From Hymenobacter plasmatis (GTDB lineage: Bacteria > Bacteroidota > Bacteroidia > Cytophagales > Hymenobacteraceae): a stretch of 64,000 bases of DNA. Below the pieces are notes generated by a model. The model was not told where the DNA came from. It made no database searches and saw only the letters and a program-made list of their open reading frames with translations. The translations under genes were made by a program, and so were the position numbers. This document shows, one piece after another, positions 7,717-16,808 of this stretch (positions are counted from its first letter, which is position 1; each line of letters opens with the position of its first letter). The stretch lies in contig NZ_JAJFAW010000010.1 of assembly GCF_020711255.1 (NCBI RefSeq), positions 62,001-126,000 of the forward strand, given 5' to 3'.

Positions 7717-8879
7717 CAGGACAAAGGTAGGACCGGACTTTTACTAGGGACGAGGTGAATGGCGGCTTTATTTTTCACCTCCGCGACGGCAGTGAGGTAC
7801 TTGTCCAGCACCAGCTTCTCGTCGAATTTGGTTTCGGCGAGGTGGCGGCTGGCCTGGCCCATGCGCTGCAAATCGGCTTCTGGAAGCTGCAGTACCTGGA
7901 GCATTTTGGCGGCTAAGCTTTGGCCGTCGCGCACCTGGCAGAGGTAGCCGTTGAGGCCGTCGACCACGGTTTCGCGGCAGCCAGGCACGTCGGTGGTGAC
8001 GAGGGGCTTGCCCACGGCCGCGGCTTCGAGCAGGGTTTTGGGGGTGCCTTCGCGGTAGCTGGGCAGCACCACACAGTCGGCCCGGTGCAGGTGGGCGGCC
8101 ACGTCGTCGGACCGGCCCAGGTATTCGATGTCGCCGGTTTTCAGCCATTCTTCGAACGTGGCGCGGGGCACGCCCACACCACCGGCCTCGTCGAGGCCGC
8201 CGAGCAGTTGAATGCGGGTGCCGGGCACGGCCGCCCGAATGATTTTGGCGGCTTCAAAGTATTCTACCACGCCTTTTTCGTATAGCACCCGCGCGACCAT
8301 CAGGAACACAAACGGGGTTTGGCGCTGGAACTGCGACGCGGGCCGGAACCGGTCGGTATCGACGCCGGAGCCAGGCAGCAGACCGGTGATTTCGGGGCGA
8401 ATGAGGCCGTTGTCGAGGAATAGCTGCCGGTCGTCGCCGTTCTGGAAAAACACCTTGTGCGGGAAGCGGAACGCGAAGCGGTAGAGGCCCAGCGCCACCT
8501 TGCTCACGAAGTTCTTGATGATGAACACCGTGCCCAGCCCGCTCACGTTGTTGATGCTGGGCACGCCGGCCAGCTTGGCCGCGATGCTGCCGTAAATATT
8601 GGGCTTGATGGTGTAGTGAAGCACCACATCGGGTTTTTCGCGCTTGTAAATCTGGTAGAAGCGGCGGGTGAGGGCGGCGTCCTGCAGCGGGTTGGTGCCC
8701 TTGTTTTCCATGAGAATGGGCACAAAGCGGCAGCCCAACTCGGTTTCTAGCCGCTGCGAATAATCATCGGGCGGGGCAATGGCCAGCACCTCGTGGCCGG
8801 CGGCCTGCAAAGCCCGCACGAGGCTGGCCCGGAAATTCCAAATATTCCAGCTGGTATTGATAACGATAGCGACGCGCAC
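7716..8879 (-). CDS. Family 4 glycosyltransferase (capsule/LPS type)
   Basis: A 387-residue GT-B glycosyltransferase. The N-terminal acceptor half starts VAIVINTSWNIWNFR and contains HYTIKPNIYGSIAAK and NNVSGLGTVF, typical of the PglA/CapM/WbpX-like group that extends undecaprenyl-linked sugars. The C-terminal half has the donor-binding EX7E motif EGTPKTLLE. The start codon is GTG at 8879; no ATG is available in phase upstream with family similarity. A -7-like GACCTTTG lies at 8921-8928 on the minus strand. It is coupled to rmlC, so the sugar it transfers or meets may be rhamnose-containing, but this is inference. Confidence 0.88.
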   Translation of the reverse strand: MRVAIVINTSWNIWNFRASLVRALQAAGHEVLAIAPPDDYSQRLETELGCRFVPILMENKGTNPLQDAALTRRFYQIYKREKPDVVLHYTIKPNIYGSIAAKLAGVPSINNVSGLGTVFIIKNFVSKVALGLYRFAFRFPHKVFFQNGDDRQLFLDNGLIRPEITGLLPGSGVDTDRFRPASQFQRQTPFVFLMVARVLYEKGVVEYFEAAKIIRAAVPGTRIQLLGGLDEAGGVGVPRATFEEWLKTGDIEYLGRSDDVAAHLHRADCVVLPSYREGTPKTLLEAAAVGKPLVTTDVPGCRETVVDGLNGYLCQVRDGQSLAAKMLQVLQLPEADLQRMGQASRHLAETKFDEKLVLDKYLTAVAEVKNKAAIHLVPSKSPVLPLS

Positions 8880-9036
8880 GAACGATGACTTGGTAAGGGA
8901 GTGACGAGTTAATTGAAGGGCAAAGGTCGGGCCTACGGGGCTTTAGTTGCTTGGTTGTCTACGCTACCCCGTCGCGCTGCCACTCATTCGCTCGCTAAGC
9001 CGGTACTTTGTTGCCCATTTGTGTGTTGTGCTTGTT

Positions 9037-9333
9037 ATGAACCTTCGTTTTGCGGCTTTGCTGATGTTGCCCCTGCTCCCCATCCGCCCGGTTCTGGCCA
9101 CGCCGCCGACGCTGCCGGGCCAGCTTATTTTTCAAAAGAACTGCGTGCGCTGCCACGGGGCCAACGGCAAGAAGGGCGCCAACGGTGCCCACGACCTCAC
9201 CAAAAGCAACCTCAACGCCTTTGGGCGCACGTATCTGGTGAGCAATGGCATGGGCAAGATGCCGGCCTTTGGCAAGGTGCTCACGCCGGCGCAGGTGCAG
9301 CAGGTGGTGGCCTACTCGCTTACCTTGCGCTAA
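9037..9333 (+). CDS. Small periplasmic c-type cytochrome
   Basis: A 98-residue protein with a signal peptide (LRFAALLMLPLLPIRPVLA) followed by one haem-binding motif, CVRCH, and a likely Met axial ligand in GMGKMPAFG. The C-terminal helix LTPAQVQQVVAYSLTLR completes the compact class I cytochrome c fold. It should carry electrons in the periplasm or at the membrane surface. The ATG at 9037 opens the signal peptide. It is monocistronic, sitting between a divergent glycosyltransferase and hflX, so no specific redox partner can be named from context. Confidence 0.88.
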   Translation: MNLRFAALLMLPLLPIRPVLATPPTLPGQLIFQKNCVRCHGANGKKGANGAHDLTKSNLNAFGRTYLVSNGMGKMPAFGKVLTPAQVQQVVAYSLTLR

Positions 9334-9394
9334 GGCCGGCGCGATACCTGTTTCCTCCCCATTTGCGTAGGGGAATTGATTAGACAACCTCAAC

Positions 9395-10702
9395 ATGGCA
9401 AATAAATCTTCTGGCGGCCGCAAGCCCGCTGCCAGCACCCGGCATTTCACCACCGACAACGCCAAGACCGGCTACGTGGCCACCAAAACCGGCGGCGCCT
9501 ACGACACGGCCAAAGAGCAGGAAACCGCCGTGCTGGTGAGCGTGCCCCCACGCCGCCAGTCCGAAGCCCAGACCAGCGAATACCTGGACGAGCTGGCGTT
9601 TCTCATCGAAACGGCCGGCGCCACCGCCACCAAGCGCTTTGTGCAGCGCCTCGAAAAGCCCGACATCCGGACCTATGTGGGCGAGGGCAAGCTGGCCGAA
9701 ATCAAGGCCTGGGTGCAGCACGAAGGCACGAGCATGGTCGTGTTCGACGACGACCTCTCGCCCTCGCAGCTGCGCAACCTGGAAGCCGAGCTGCTGGTGA
9801 AAATCGTGGACCGCTCGCTGCTGATTCTGGACATTTTTGCCCTGCGGGCGAAATCGGCCACGTCGCGCACGCAGGTGGAGCTGGCTCAATACCAGTACCT
9901 CCTTCCCCGCCTCACCGGCCTCTGGACCCACTTGGACAAGCAGCGCGGCGGCGTGGGCATGAAAGGACCGGGTGAAACCGAAATTGAAACCGACCGCCGC
10001 ATCGTGCGTGACCGGATTGCCTTTCTGAAGGAAAAGCTCGAAGACCTCGACAAGCAGAGCCACACCCAGCGCAAGGCCCGCGGCGGCCTGGTGCGCGTGG
10101 CCCTGGTGGGCTACACCAACGTAGGTAAAAGCACCCTGATGAACGTGTTGGGCAAAGCCGACGTGTTTGCCGAAAACAAGCTGTTTGCCACCGTGGACGC
10201 CACCACGCGCAAAATTGTGCTCGACCAAACGCCGTTTTTGCTTTCCGACACCGTTGGGTTTATCCGAAAGCTTCCCACCAAGCTGATTGAGAGTTTCAAG
10301 AGCACGCTTGATGAGATTCGCGAAGCCGACCTGCTGCTGCACGTGGTGGACATTTCGCACCCCGGCTTTGAGGAACAGATTCAGGTGGTGAACGACACGC
10401 TGTCGGACATTGGCGCGGCCGACAAACCGGTCTTACTGGTGTTCAACAAGATAGACCAGTACAAGCAGGACGACGCCCAGCACGACCCCTTCGGCGAAGT
10501 GCTGGATGCCGAGGACGACGGCACCGCCCCGCGCCCGCCGCTGGCACAGCTGCAAGCCACGTACATGGCCAAGCTGCACGACCCGGTGGTGTTCATCTCG
10601 GCCCAGGAGCGCACCAACCTGGAGGAGCTGCGCGAGCTGCTGGCCAAGCGCGTAGCCGCCCTACACCAGCAGCGGTACCCGTACCAGGCCGCGAATTACT
10701 AA
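9395..10702 (+). CDS. hflX: GTPase HflX
   Basis: HflX (435 residues) is a ribosome-associated GTPase that splits or rescues stalled 70S ribosomes under stress. The N-terminal HflX domain has the family pattern around YVGEGKLAEI and VVFDDDLSPSQLRNLE. The GTPase domain shows P-loop GYTNVGKST, switch II DTVGFIRKLP and the specificity motif NKID. A Ser/Asn-rich 30-residue N-terminal extension precedes the domain, as often seen in Bacteroidota. A strong terminator follows at 10717-10755, so the gene is probably a single transcription unit. Confidence 0.95.
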   Translation: MANKSSGGRKPAASTRHFTTDNAKTGYVATKTGGAYDTAKEQETAVLVSVPPRRQSEAQTSEYLDELAFLIETAGATATKRFVQRLEKPDIRTYVGEGKLAEIKAWVQHEGTSMVVFDDDLSPSQLRNLEAELLVKIVDRSLLILDIFALRAKSATSRTQVELAQYQYLLPRLTGLWTHLDKQRGGVGMKGPGETEIETDRRIVRDRIAFLKEKLEDLDKQSHTQRKARGGLVRVALVGYTNVGKSTLMNVLGKADVFAENKLFATVDATTRKIVLDQTPFLLSDTVGFIRKLPTKLIESFKSTLDEIREADLLLHVVDISHPGFEEQIQVVNDTLSDIGAADKPVLLVFNKIDQYKQDDAQHDPFGEVLDAEDDGTAPRPPLAQLQATYMAKLHDPVVFISAQERTNLEELRELLAKRVAALHQQRYPYQAANY

Positions 10703-10716
10703 CGGCGCATCGGAGT

Positions 10717-10755
10717 ATGAAAAACGGCGGGGCTGGCAGCCCCGCCGTTTTTCAT
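10717..10755 (+). terminator. Intrinsic terminator after hflX
   Basis: An 18-bp perfect hairpin (10717-10734 with 10738-10755, 3-base loop) with a GC-rich core flanked by A5 and T5. It lies 14 bases after the hflX stop and could work in either direction. Confidence 0.9.
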
Positions 10756-10868
10756 GTATGCCCGGTCGGTTGTTACCCTATTGTTGCCGCAGCAGCCGTT
10801 GCGTAGCCATTAGATGAAGATTTGCGTAAGGGCATTAGTCGGACTAACAGGTGCGGCCCTCTTGCCTG

Positions 10869-11975
10869 ATGCGTGATTTCTCCTTACTTCGTTTTGCGGT
10901 GTGTGCGTTATTGCTGGGCCTGACCCGGACTGCCGTGGCGCAGGACGCGCCCGTGTATCCGCCCCCCGCTCCGCTCGATACCACGGGGATGGGCGGCACC
11001 CCCGATTCCCAAGCGTTTGCCAATTCCCAAGTGGTGGGCATGGGCCCCAGCAAGGGCCTTATCGTGAAGTACGAGCGGATACCGGGCAGCTTTAGCCTGC
11101 GCAGCACCGGCGTAAACGGCGCACCCGACTACCGCACGGACGTGACCAAAAACGCCAACCTGGTGGTGAAGGCCTACGCCCCACTGCTCAACCACCCCCA
11201 CCTAAAACTGGTGCTGGGCCTCAACTACGACCGGCAAGAGTTTCAATTCAGCGAGCCGGCGGCCAGCGACCTGTACGGGCTTTATGGCAACATCCAGAAC
11301 AAGGGCCTCACCACCATTGGCACCCAGCTGGCCGTGATTCGGCCCGTCGATGCGGTGCACTGGTACCTGTTCCGGACCAAGGGCGAGCTCAACGGCGACT
11401 ACAATTCCGACGAGCTCAGCATCAGCGACTACCTGAAGGTCACCACCGAGTTTATCTACGGCTGGAAGCGCAGCCCCACGTTTGCCTGGGGCGTTGGCGT
11501 GCAGTTGGGCTACACGCTAGGCCGGCAGAGCATCTACCCCGTGGTGGTGTACAACCGCACGTTCAACTCGCACTGGGGCATTGAGGCACTGGCCCCGGCC
11601 CGGGTGCTGGTGCGCCGCAACCTCTCGCCGCAGTCGCTGCTGTTTGCCGGCTACGAAGTGGCCAGCGCCAACTACAACCTGAAGCTGCGCAACGCCTTCG
11701 CCTCGCCCAACAACCCCGCGGTCACGTCGCTGGAACTGCGCAAGATTGACTTGAAATTCCGCCTGCGCTACGAGCACGAGCTGCTGTCTTTCCTCTGGGC
11801 GGGGGCGGAGGCGGGCTACCGTTACAATTACCAGCTCAACTCCTACGACCACAGCAACAACGGCCGCGACCAAATCATCGATAGCCAGCTTGGCAGCGCG
11901 CCCTACGTCAGCCTGGACTTGTTTATTGTGCCGCCCCGCAAGCTGCTGCAAAAAGCGCAGCGCCCTCGTAAGTAG
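10869..11975 (+). CDS. DUF6268-like outer-membrane beta-barrel protein
   Basis: A 368-residue secreted protein with a signal peptide ending LTRTAVAQ, a Pro-rich linker, and then a long run of amphipathic strands such as LKLVLGLNYDRQEF, WGVGVQLGYTLG and EAGYRYNYQLNSYD. The pattern matches the barrel proteins of unknown function grouped as DUF6268, which are thought to sit in the outer membrane. No catalytic motif is visible. The frame continues to a GTG at 10851, but the ATG at 10869 gives the proper signal peptide. The gene converges on the DUF6134 gene with only 44 bases between stops and no obvious hairpin. Confidence 0.75.
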   Translation: MRDFSLLRFAVCALLLGLTRTAVAQDAPVYPPPAPLDTTGMGGTPDSQAFANSQVVGMGPSKGLIVKYERIPGSFSLRSTGVNGAPDYRTDVTKNANLVVKAYAPLLNHPHLKLVLGLNYDRQEFQFSEPAASDLYGLYGNIQNKGLTTIGTQLAVIRPVDAVHWYLFRTKGELNGDYNSDELSISDYLKVTTEFIYGWKRSPTFAWGVGVQLGYTLGRQSIYPVVVYNRTFNSHWGIEALAPARVLVRRNLSPQSLLFAGYEVASANYNLKLRNAFASPNNPAVTSLELRKIDLKFRLRYEHELLSFLWAGAEAGYRYNYQLNSYDHSNNGRDQIIDSQLGSAPYVSLDLFIVPPRKLLQKAQRPRK

Positions 11976-12019
11976 CTATCTAGCAGCAAGTATCAGGTTA
12001 GCTCAATTTCTGACTGCGT

Positions 12020-12727
12020 TCAGGGCAGTAGGCGGATAATAAAGTTTTTGAGTGGGTTCTTTTTGATGATGGTGACCAGCTGGCCATTGGCGTACTGGTA
12101 CTCGTCTTCGCGGCCGTCGCGCTGCGCCCGGCACGTGTGGGCAGCGGGGCTGCTCAGACTGAAATAGTCGCCAAAGTATTCCGCAAAGGCTTTGCGGTTC
12201 CCACCGGGCTCACCGAAGAAGAGGTTGGTCACAGCGTAGGTAATCGGCTGGGTTTCGGTGGCGCGGTAGTGGTGCTTGTATTGGTCGGCCACGATGTCGT
12301 AATGGTCGCCCTTCCACTCGGTGCGGGAGGAAAAATCCCCCTGATTAGTGTGAGCCTCCACCGTCGAGAGCAGGAGCTGCCCGTTGCGGAAGCGGTTGCT
12401 CACCTGGTAATAGATTTTCAGATGGTAGAGCAGGAAGTTGACCTTCACGTCGCTCACCAGGGTGTACAGCACGTCGGTACCCGCCTGGGGCCGGCGGGTG
12501 GCCGTCATGGTGCCCACCCGGAGCCCGGCTACTTCAATGGCGTACCGGCGGGTTTCCACCAGCGGCGCCGATTTCAGCGCCTGGGCCTGCCCGACCGAGG
12601 GCAACAAACACAGGCCGCCAAAAGCTAGCAGGCGCCGCAGGACAGCCGGCCGAGTATAGCGCAGCACGGGGCTTCCGTCCAGCTCAATTTGGCGTTTGGC
12701 TTCCGGTCCGGCGGCCTTACTGCTCAT
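12020..12727 (-). CDS. DUF6134 family secreted protein
   Basis: A 235-residue exported protein. A signal-type hydrophobic segment (LRRLLAFGGLCLLPSVGQAQ) lies about 30 residues in, so the real start may be internal; the ATG at 12727 overlaps the end of the upstream DUF547 gene by 11 bases, which argues for translational coupling. The mature part has the family phrases VAGLRVGTMTATR and VSDVKVNFLLYHLKIYY and ends KKNPLKNFIIRLLP. Members have no known activity; the strand-rich pattern suggests a lipocalin-like or half-barrel fold. The conserved coupling with DUF547 suggests both act together in the periplasm. Confidence 0.75.
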   Translation of the reverse strand: MSSKAAGPEAKRQIELDGSPVLRYTRPAVLRRLLAFGGLCLLPSVGQAQALKSAPLVETRRYAIEVAGLRVGTMTATRRPQAGTDVLYTLVSDVKVNFLLYHLKIYYQVSNRFRNGQLLLSTVEAHTNQGDFSSRTEWKGDHYDIVADQYKHHYRATETQPITYAVTNLFFGEPGGNRKAFAEYFGDYFSLSSPAAHTCRAQRDGREDEYQYANGQLVTIIKKNPLKNFIIRLLP

Positions 12728-13523
12728 TCAGGCTCCAGTTGTAGTCCAGGTACGTGACCTTGGTGCCGTTGCTGATTTTGGCGGTGGAATACTTGTTCAC
12801 CCAGCTCACCACCGACTGGCTGTTATTGCTCCAGTCGCCCTTGTACCAGTCGAAGTACTTGGAAAGTTGGGCGGCGTCTTTGCTGATTTTGTTTTTGGCC
12901 GGGTTGTTCAGGAAGTCGTGGCCCTGGTCGTCGAGCTGGCGCTCGAGCTTGTCGGCGGTGTAGGCCTCGTTGCGCAGCCGGGGGCAGGAAATGGACGCGC
13001 ACACCAGCGCGAAGTGAATGCGGGGGTCGTTGTATTTCTTGCGCAGCGTGCCGTGCTCAATATTATCCAGGCTCATCTTAGTGCCGCCGATGCTGAAAAA
13101 CTTGGCTGCCCAGGGCGTGGTCACAAAGGGAATCTTGATTTTTGAGCCAATGTCCTTGATGCTCTGCACCGGGTAGTGGTCCAGCACCAGGCGCATGGTG
13201 TAGGCATTGTAGGCGTTAATCCAGTAAGCCATCTGCTCGTGCTTGCTCCAGCTGGCCGCCGGCGGATTCTTGCTCAGCAGGTCGAGGTACTGGTTGAATT
13301 CCTTCTGGTCGGCCTTCAGGCCCTTGTAGTTGACCAGGCCCTTCTCGTTCACATACTTTTTCAGCAGCCGGTCGTAGGCGCTGTGGTCTACTGCGGTAGC
13401 GGCATTGCCGGCCAGCGCCTTGTGCTCAGGCAAATGCGAAGCGACAGCCGGCGTGCGGAAGGCGGTGAGCGCCGTCAGGCCGAGGGCCAGCAGGGCTACG
13501 GCCGGTAAGCAGGTTATTTTCAT
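12717..13523 (-). CDS. DUF547 domain protein (secreted)
   Basis: A 268-residue protein with a signal peptide (ITCLPAVALLALGLTALTAF) and a DUF547 domain. The family signature is clear: MAYWINAYNAYTM, then GGTKMSLDNIEHG, then FALVCASISCPRLRNEAY with its conserved Cys, and a late FLNNPAKNK. DUF547 domains resemble papain-like/transglutaminase folds but no activity has been shown that I know of. Met34 of the open frame (13523) is preferred because it opens the signal peptide; a Met four codons earlier is also possible. It overlaps the DUF6134 gene. Confidence 0.85.
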   Translation of the reverse strand: MKITCLPAVALLALGLTALTAFRTPAVASHLPEHKALAGNAATAVDHSAYDRLLKKYVNEKGLVNYKGLKADQKEFNQYLDLLSKNPPAASWSKHEQMAYWINAYNAYTMRLVLDHYPVQSIKDIGSKIKIPFVTTPWAAKFFSIGGTKMSLDNIEHGTLRKKYNDPRIHFALVCASISCPRLRNEAYTADKLERQLDDQGHDFLNNPAKNKISKDAAQLSKYFDWYKGDWSNNSQSVVSWVNKYSTAKISNGTKVTYLDYNWSLNEQ

Positions 13524-13792
13524 GGAATTGGTCATCAGGCCCATATACGTGCCGCCGGCCCAATAAAGATTTCTGCTGCTCCAAACTGCCCGGGCCTGCC
13601 ATTGCGTAAGCTTCCTAAACACCTCTTTTCCGATGCTCTTTACCGCTGCGTTGCCGGCCTTGCGGTAGCTGCTATGCCTCCCCTTTCAGCGGTTCTACGC
13701 CTACAACGCCTACTAGCGAAGTCTTTTAGCCAGTGAAGCTCGTAAGTATGGCAAAATGTGAGGAATTTGCGCCTCCTACCAACTCAACCGTT

Positions 13793-14485
13793 ATGGCTCT
13801 TAGCGTTATCATTCCCACCTACAATGAAGCCGCTAACATAGCCCAACTCGTAGCCGACCTGCGCCGGCATGCCCCAGCCCACCAGGTCGAAATACTGGTG
13901 GTGGACGCGCACAGCCCCGACGGCACCGCCGAAGCCGCCCGCCAGGCCGGGGCCACCGTGCTGCTGGCCCCCAAGCCCGGCCGCGCGGCCCAGATGAACT
14001 TCGGGGCCCAGCACGCCACCGGCGACATCCTCTACTTCGTGCACGCCGACGTGGGCATTCACCCCGACTACGTGGCCACCATTGAGGCAGCCGTGGCCGC
14101 GGGGCACGAGGCGGGCTGCTACCGGTTTCGGTTCGACTCCAAGCACCCGTTGCTGCGCATCAACAGCTACGGCACCCGCTTTCCGGGCATCATGAGCCGC
14201 GGCGGCGACCAGACCTTGTTCGTCACGCAGGACCTGTTTCAGCGGCTGGGCGGGTTCAACGAGCGGTTTGTCATCATGGAGGATTTTGAAATCATCCTCC
14301 GCATCCGCAAGGTGGCCTCCTTTTTTATCATCCCCCAAGACGTACGCGTGTCGGCCCGCAAGTACGAAACCAACAGCTGGCTGCGCGTGCAAATAGCCAA
14401 CCTGACGGCGTTTTCGCTGTTTTTCCTGAAGGTGCCGCCAACCCGCATCGCGCGCACCTACAAAGCCATGCTCAACTACCGCTGA
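13793..14485 (+). CDS. GT2 glycosyltransferase, arsenosugar/rSAM-associated type
   Basis: A 230-residue GT-A glycosyltransferase with the opening SVIIPTYNEAANI, the VVDAHSPDGT nucleotide-binding segment and the HADVGIHPDY metal-binding region. A C-terminal amphipathic helix ends the protein without a clear transmembrane span. It resembles the short GT2 group (TIGR04283 from memory) that travels with the radical SAM protein ArsS. The ATG at 13793 starts the domain directly; earlier Met codons at 13733 and 13748 add an unrelated leader. It heads a five-gene run and its TGA overlaps the next ATG by one base. A role in adding a sugar or sugar-like unit in arsenosugar assembly is inferred. Confidence 0.85.
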   Translation: MALSVIIPTYNEAANIAQLVADLRRHAPAHQVEILVVDAHSPDGTAEAARQAGATVLLAPKPGRAAQMNFGAQHATGDILYFVHADVGIHPDYVATIEAAVAAGHEAGCYRFRFDSKHPLLRINSYGTRFPGIMSRGGDQTLFVTQDLFQRLGGFNERFVIMEDFEIILRIRKVASFFIIPQDVRVSARKYETNSWLRVQIANLTAFSLFFLKVPPTRIARTYKAMLNYR

Positions 14486-15489
14486 TGCCGCCCACCGTTC
14501 TCGTTACCGGCGCCAACGGCTTCCTGGGGCGCCACATCGTAGCCGAACTACTGCGGCGCAACTACAACGTGCGGGCCCTGGTACGGCCCCAAAACCGCAC
14601 GACCTCTTCGGCCCTGCCGCCGCTGCATAGCCTAGGCATCGAGTGCCGCGAGGGCGACATCAGCCAGCCCAACACGGTGGCGGGCGCGGCCGATGGCTGC
14701 ATGGCCATTATCCACGCCGCCGCCCTGGCCCAGGTGAACCCGGCCCGCAACCCAGCCGTGTGGGCCACGAACGACACGGGCACCGAAACCGTGCTGCGGT
14801 TAGCTCAAGAAGCTAAAGTTGAACGATTTGTGTACGTGGGCACAGCCAACGTCTTTGGTTTTGGCACCCTCTCACAGCCCGGCGACGAAACCCGGCCATT
14901 CTCCGGCGCCCGCTACGGCCTAGACTACATGGACAGCAAGCGCGCCGCCACCGTCCGCGTGCAACGCGCCGTAGCCGAATGGAACCTGCCCGCCGTGCTG
15001 GTGCACCCCACCTTCATGCTGGGTCCTGGCGATGCAAAACCCACCTCCAATGCCCTGCTGCTGGAGCTGCACCGGGGCCGACTATTGGGCTACCCGCCCG
15101 GCGGCAAAAACTACGTGCACGTGCGGGACGTGGCCGTGGCCACCGTCAACGCCCTGAGCCAAGGCCGGATTGGGGAATCCTACATCTTGGGCAACCAGAA
15201 CTTCAGCTACCGGGAAGCCTTCCGGTTGATGGCCCGCATCATGGGCGTGCCGCCACCCCGGTGGCCCATCCCGGCGGCCGTCGCCAGAGCTTACGGGGCG
15301 GCTTGCGACTTGAAAGCCCGCTGGAGCGGGCAGCCGGCTCAGCTCAATTCGGCTATGGTGGCAGTGGCCAACGATGGCCACTATTTCAGCGCCCAGAAAG
15401 CTATTGTCGAACTTAGCATGCCCCAAACCGCTTTAGAGCAAGCCGTTCAGGAAGCCTTCGACTGGTTTAAAACCAACCATTATGTTTGA
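14485..15489 (+). CDS. NAD(P)-dependent epimerase/dehydratase (extended SDR)
   Basis: A 334-residue extended SDR. The Rossmann motif TGANGFLGRHI is at the N-terminus, the catalytic Tyr-Lys pair is likely in YGLDYMDSKRAA, and PTFMLGPGDAKP is the usual substrate-side loop. The family includes nucleotide-sugar epimerases and dihydroflavonol/3-beta-HSD-type reductases; the C-terminal half (NYVHVRDVAVATVNAL) fits the latter. It overlaps the genes on both sides (one base with GT2, eight bases with the next SDR), so all three should be translated as one unit. Its substrate is unknown; within the ArsS cluster it may reduce or epimerise an intermediate. Confidence 0.85.
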   Translation: MPPTVLVTGANGFLGRHIVAELLRRNYNVRALVRPQNRTTSSALPPLHSLGIECREGDISQPNTVAGAADGCMAIIHAAALAQVNPARNPAVWATNDTGTETVLRLAQEAKVERFVYVGTANVFGFGTLSQPGDETRPFSGARYGLDYMDSKRAATVRVQRAVAEWNLPAVLVHPTFMLGPGDAKPTSNALLLELHRGRLLGYPPGGKNYVHVRDVAVATVNALSQGRIGESYILGNQNFSYREAFRLMARIMGVPPPRWPIPAAVARAYGAACDLKARWSGQPAQLNSAMVAVANDGHYFSAQKAIVELSMPQTALEQAVQEAFDWFKTNHYV

Positions 15490-16372
15490 TACGAACCCCC
15501 TGGCGGGCACCCTGCGCACGGCCAGCCCCACGTTGTCGCGGCCACCCAAAGTGGTACGCACGGGGCCGTTTGCGGGCCAGGTGGCCATCGTCACCGGTTC
15601 CGAATCGGGCATTGGCCGCGAAACGGCCCGCGCACTCTGCGAAAACGGAGCCGCCGTGGTGCTCAACGGCCGCAACGCCGAGCGCCTGGAGCAGACCCGG
15701 CTGGCCTTTGCACAGGCCGGGCTGGCGGTGGCCAGCTGCCAAGCCGACGTGACGGACTATGCCGACTGTGAGCGCCTGGTCGATACTGCCATCCAGGAGT
15801 TTGGCCAGCTCAATATCCTCATCACCAACGCCAGCATTTCGATGCGGGCCTACTTTGCCGACATGCAGCCCGAGGTATTCCGGCAAGTGCTCGACAGCAA
15901 CGTGTACGGCACCGTGTACCCGCTCAAGGCCGCGCTCCCGTACCTGACCAAAACGCGGGGCAGCGTCACGTTTATCTCCTCCATCTCGGCGCTGAACGGC
16001 ATGCCCAGCGGGTCGGCGTACTGCGCCGGCAAAGCGGCCGTGGCCAACCTGGCGCACACGCTCCGGCTCGAGCTCGACCACACCGGCATTCACTTCGGCG
16101 TGGTGCACATCGGCTTCACCCAGAACGACCAAGACAAGCGTGTGCTGGACGCAGCCGGACTGCCCGTGCCCATTGCGCACCGCCCGCCGCGCTGGCAAAA
16201 ATCGCAGGTGCAGGTGGCCGGCATTATCCTGAATCACATTCGGCGGCGGCGCCAACGCACCGTAATTTCGGCACTAGGCCGCCTGATTGTGTTGATTCAT
16301 ACGTACCTGCCCCGCCTGGGCGATTGGGTGGTGCTCACAACAATTCGGCGCCTGCGGCATTTCTACGAATAA
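15482..16372 (+). CDS. Short-chain dehydrogenase/reductase
   Basis: A 296-residue classical SDR. After a 30-residue leader comes TGSESGIGRETARALCE (cofactor-binding TGxxxGIG), then NAS, the catalytic Ser in FISSIS and YCAGK with the catalytic Tyr and Lys. The NGRN after the second strand suggests NADP(H). The C-terminal section is basic (HIRRRRQRT) and hydrophobic (LIVLIHTYLP), which may bring it to the membrane. It starts inside the 3' end of the epimerase gene. The pair of oxidoreductases is the least understood part of this cluster; handling of a lipid or sugar intermediate is only a guess. Confidence 0.87.
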   Translation: MFDTNPLAGTLRTASPTLSRPPKVVRTGPFAGQVAIVTGSESGIGRETARALCENGAAVVLNGRNAERLEQTRLAFAQAGLAVASCQADVTDYADCERLVDTAIQEFGQLNILITNASISMRAYFADMQPEVFRQVLDSNVYGTVYPLKAALPYLTKTRGSVTFISSISALNGMPSGSAYCAGKAAVANLAHTLRLELDHTGIHFGVVHIGFTQNDQDKRVLDAAGLPVPIAHRPPRWQKSQVQVAGIILNHIRRRRQRTVISALGRLIVLIHTYLPRLGDWVVLTTIRRLRHFYE

Positions 16373-16429
16373 CCGCGGCCGTAAACCCAGACCCTCACTC
16401 TTTTTCGTACGTTCTCAACAACCCACCCA

Positions 16430-16762
16430 ATGGATACTTACTACAACCCCGGAGACCTCAAGAAATTCGGCAACATCTCCGAATTCCAGCCGGAATTTGC
16501 CGAGAAGTTTTTCTCCTACTACGGCTCCGTATTCGCCGAAGGCGCCCTCACGGCCCGCGAGAAGTCGCTCATTGCCCTGGCCGTAGCGCACGCCGTGCAG
16601 TGCCCCTACTGCATCGACGCCTACACCTCGGACACCCTGGAAAAGGGCTGCACCGAGCCCGAAATGATGGAAGCCGTGCACGTAGCCGCCGCCATTCGGG
16701 GCGGGGCCACGCTGGTGCACAGCGTGCAGATGATGAACAAAGCCAAAGACTTGTCTATGTAA
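16430..16762 (+). CDS. Carboxymuconolactone decarboxylase/AhpD-like protein, ArsS-associated
   Basis: A 110-residue all-helical CMD-family protein with the AhpD-type redox pair CPYC (Cys58 and Cys61) in VQCPYCIDAYT and the conserved upstream Glu in TAREKSLIALAVAH. This short form is annotated elsewhere as the arsenosugar biosynthesis-associated peroxidase-like protein. It may act as a thiol oxidoreductase, either protecting the radical SAM enzyme or reducing the arsenical. It lies 57 bases after the SDR and 46 bases before arsS on the same strand. The family is secure; the chemical role is inferred. Confidence 0.88.
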   Translation: MDTYYNPGDLKKFGNISEFQPEFAEKFFSYYGSVFAEGALTAREKSLIALAVAHAVQCPYCIDAYTSDTLEKGCTEPEMMEAVHVAAAIRGGATLVHSVQMMNKAKDLSM

Positions 16763-16808
16763 TAGCCCTGGGCTGCGGCCCCGGTCGTTGTTTACTCCCT
16801 TGCAATCG

